Origin: Gammaproteobacteria bacterium
GTDB taxonomy: Bacteria > Pseudomonadota > Gammaproteobacteria > Pseudomonadales > Azotimanducaceae
Direction: 5' to 3'
Length of the DNA: 64,000 nt
Assembly (NCBI GenBank): GCA_012960535.1
Contig: DUBB01000031.1
Location: forward strand, 196,606 to 260,605
Made by a program: the position numbers and the translations under genes
The notes under the pieces: model-generated
Told to the model about the DNA's origin: nothing
What the model saw: only the letters and a program-made list of their open reading frames with translations
Databases searched by the model: none
Shown here: positions 62,245 to 64,000 of the stretch, in pieces
Position numbering within the stretch: position 1 is the first letter of the stretch
How the letters are laid out: each line of letters opens with the position of its first letter

Positions 62245-62378
62245 ACTGCAGCTTTTTTGGCCTGACCTGATAGTCAACGTCAACAGCATCTAAAAAGATT
62301 TCCGCATCAGCCCTGCGCCAACCATTCAATCAGCTTAATTTCCAGCATGGCAGATGCTCGTGCCACAACAATCCCAGA

Positions 62379-64000
62379 CTAACTGCTCAAGTTATTTTCC
62401 TCACGGAATTCAACATCGAATTCATACTTCGAAACAGGCAAGTCTCTCACTCGAGTTCCTGTCGCCGCGTAAATCGCATTGGTCAATGCCGGTGCTGTAC
62501 CAGGAACACCCGGTTCGCCGGCACCTCCCCAGTTAGCATCACTGCTAATAATGTGGGTTTCAATCACAGGTGCATGCGGCATCCGCAGCATGTTATAGGT
62601 ATCAAAATTACCCTGGGTTACCCGCCCTCGATGAAGCGAAACCTCACCGTATAACGCTGCCGTTAACCCGTATACCACCCCGGATTCCATCTGTGCTTTT
62701 AAACCATCCGGAGAAACCGCGAAGCCCGGGTCCACAGCGATAACGACCCGATCAACCTTCACTTGCCCTTCCTGCACGGTTACCTCTACGACTTCGGCAA
62801 CCACCGTGCCAAAGGATTCCTGCAGAGCAATTCCTCTGCCCCTGCCTTTTCCGATAGGCACATTCCACTGAGATTTTTCTGCAACCAGATCTAAAGCTGC
62901 CAAGAGCCGAGGATGACCACCGAGCATGTCACGACGAAACTGATATGGGTCCTGTGCAGCTTCGTAGGCCAGTTCATCAACAAAGGACTCAGTGAAAAAG
63001 CCATGTTGCGAGTGATCCACACTTCGCCAGGGACCAAACGGCACGTGAGTTGGGCTATCAACAAAATGGATCTTCTGATTTGCAATTGCATAGGGAATAT
63101 GTGGCGCTTCTGCTGGGTCGTGCTTATCAACATAGATGTTCTCCCAGCTAACAGGCCGGTTATCTTGGTCAAGACCTGCACGAAATTCACTCATTACTGC
63201 AGGTCTGTAATAATCCTGCCTAGTATCTTCCTCGCGGCTCCAGATTAGCTTAACCGGTAGCCCGGCCTGTCGGGAAATCTGTGCAGCCTGGACCGCCACA
63301 TCAGAAACAGAACGGCGGCCAAAGCCGCCTCCCATGAAATAATTATGAAAGGAGACATTCTCCGGATCCAGGTCCAGGGCAGCGGCAACGTCGTAACGAA
63401 AACCAAGAGGATTCTGTGAACCGGTCCAGATCTCACAGCTGTCCCCAACAACACTGGCTACAGCATTCATGGGCTCCATACAAGCATGGGCAAGATACGG
63501 TACAGTATATTGACGCTCTACGACTCGCCATTGTTCAGCACCCCTAACCGGATCACCGATAATCAAATCTTCATGACTCTCACCAGTCTCTTTGGCAGCA
63601 TTAATATCCCGTTGAAATTGAGCAAATATTGCCTCACTGTCTACATCATCATTGGCTGTTTTTCCCCAGGTGACATCAATACTCGCCAGTGCTGTCTTTG
63701 CCTGCCAATATCCTTCTGCTACCACGGCTACGGCGTTACCAAGGTCAACAACCTTCAATACGCCCGGTATGCTCTCTGCTTTTGCGGTATCCAGACGAAT
63801 AATGCTCCCACCAAATACAGGAGCAGCAGTAATCGCTGCGTATTTCATGCCATCAACGACAACATCAATTCCAAACGCGGCACTACCATCAACTTTGGCG
63901 GGTATATCATGGCGCGGTTTGCTCTGCCCCATAATACTGAATTCGGTAATGGCTTTTAGTTTGGGTTTCGCAGGTGGCTCCCTCCTACCCGCCTGCACCG
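62379..64000 (-). CDS. IorB-like molybdopterin-binding oxidoreductase subunit, 5' part missing
   Basis: A 540-codon frame open to the window edge; a GTG near 63998 is just an inner valine. It matches the C-terminal two thirds of the isoquinoline 1-oxidoreductase beta subunit group within the xanthine dehydrogenase family. Blocks: hammerhead FGIDVVVDGMKYAAI, GGGFGRRSVSDV, RREEDTRQDYYRPA-like region, PWRSVDHSQHGFFTESF, and GGAGEPGVP with the catalytic glutamate near the end. Partners (an IorA Fe-S subunit and cytochromes) may lie beyond the edge. It is a different branch from the three-subunit enzyme at 17-21 kb. Substrate: aldehyde or N-heterocycle, unknown. Confidence 0.9.
   Translation of the reverse strand, partial: VQAGRREPPAKPKLKAITEFSIMGQSKPRHDIPAKVDGSAAFGIDVVVDGMKYAAITAAPVFGGSIIRLDTAKAESIPGVLKVVDLGNAVAVVAEGYWQAKTALASIDVTWGKTANDDVDSEAIFAQFQRDINAAKETGESHEDLIIGDPVRGAEQWRVVERQYTVPYLAHACMEPMNAVASVVGDSCEIWTGSQNPLGFRYDVAAALDLDPENVSFHNYFMGGGFGRRSVSDVAVQAAQISRQAGLPVKLIWSREEDTRQDYYRPAVMSEFRAGLDQDNRPVSWENIYVDKHDPAEAPHIPYAIANQKIHFVDSPTHVPFGPWRSVDHSQHGFFTESFVDELAYEAAQDPYQFRRDMLGGHPRLLAALDLVAEKSQWNVPIGKGRGRGIALQESFGTVVAEVVEVTVQEGQVKVDRVVIAVDPGFAVSPDGLKAQMESGVVYGLTAALYGEVSLHRGRVTQGNFDTYNMLRMPHAPVIETHIISSDANWGGAGEPGVPGTAPALTNAIYAATGTRVRDLPVSKYEFDVEFREENNLSS

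Noticed and set aside
63486-63959. 157-codon plus-strand frame at the right end
   Set aside because: Shadow of the IorB-like gene, whose motifs are clear on the other strand.

Overview
The window looks like chromosomal DNA of a heterotrophic, probably marine, Gram-negative gammaproteobacterium. Evidence is a TonB-dependent receptor, twin-arginine and Sec-exported periplasmic redox enzymes, lipobox proteins, HspQ, an AlkA-type glycosylase, and a dense load of P450, Rieske, CaiB-type CoA-transferase and acyl-CoA ligase genes. The taxonomic placement is inference. No rRNA, tRNA, insertion sequence, phage gene or CRISPR array was seen. Both ends cut through genes.

Left part (1-15.6 kb): a truncated animal-SQOR-like flavoprotein; an ABC-F ATPase; a P450 overlapping a methyltransferase that keeps the whole catalytic set of animal catechol O-methyltransferase; a periplasmic metallo-beta-lactamase-fold hydrolase; phenylacetate-CoA ligase; a GFA protein; a three-gene overlapping operon (SDR, class III PLP phospho-lyase-like enzyme, APH-type kinase); a small exported-protein gene with an amber codon in its signal peptide; a two-phase heptanucleotide repeat; VOC, MFS and amidohydrolase genes.

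Centre (15.9-31.4 kb) is the most striking part. One minus-strand operon encodes a molybdenum hydroxylase: a Tat-exported, apparently lipid-anchored [2Fe-2S] subunit, a molybdopterin subunit, an FAD/[4Fe-4S] subunit, a previously hidden 49-residue membrane protein, a cytochrome b and a small unknown protein. After hspQ comes a TTQ amine-dehydrogenase operon with two complete heavy/light chain pairs sharing one mauE-mauD set and a cytochrome c (order H2-L2-H1-E-D-L1-cyt c). A TonB receptor is divergent from it, and a sodium:solute symporter with a translationally coupled 52-residue membrane partner follows. Together these suggest uptake of an amine, its periplasmic oxidation to an aldehyde, and possibly onward oxidation by the molybdoenzyme, with phenylacetate-CoA ligase and COMT-like genes nearby consistent with aromatic amines. 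That route is inference.

Right part (31.6-64 kb): a lipoprotein alpha/beta hydrolase, an Asp/Glu-racemase-family protein without its two catalytic cysteines, a GST, DUF1330, a luciferase-like monooxygenase with an NTF2-like partner, two acyl-CoA ligases, a nitronate monooxygenase-like protein, a Rieske oxygenase operon, a second P450, dienelactone hydrolase, six CaiB/BaiF CoA-transferase domains in 15 kb (including an active/inactive split pair and a fused inactive-active version), an atypical tyrosine phosphatase, AlkA-like glycosylase, an acyl-CoA-dehydrogenase-fold flavoprotein, SMP-30 lactonase, enoyl-CoA hydratase, a phytanoyl-CoA-dioxygenase-like enzyme and a truncated IorB-like molybdoenzyme. 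This resembles an accessory region for CoA-dependent breakdown of aromatic, terpenoid or steroid-like compounds; substrates cannot be read from the sequence.

Several start codons were moved to positions supported by a Shine-Dalgarno sequence or by stop/start overlap; the reasons are given per gene.
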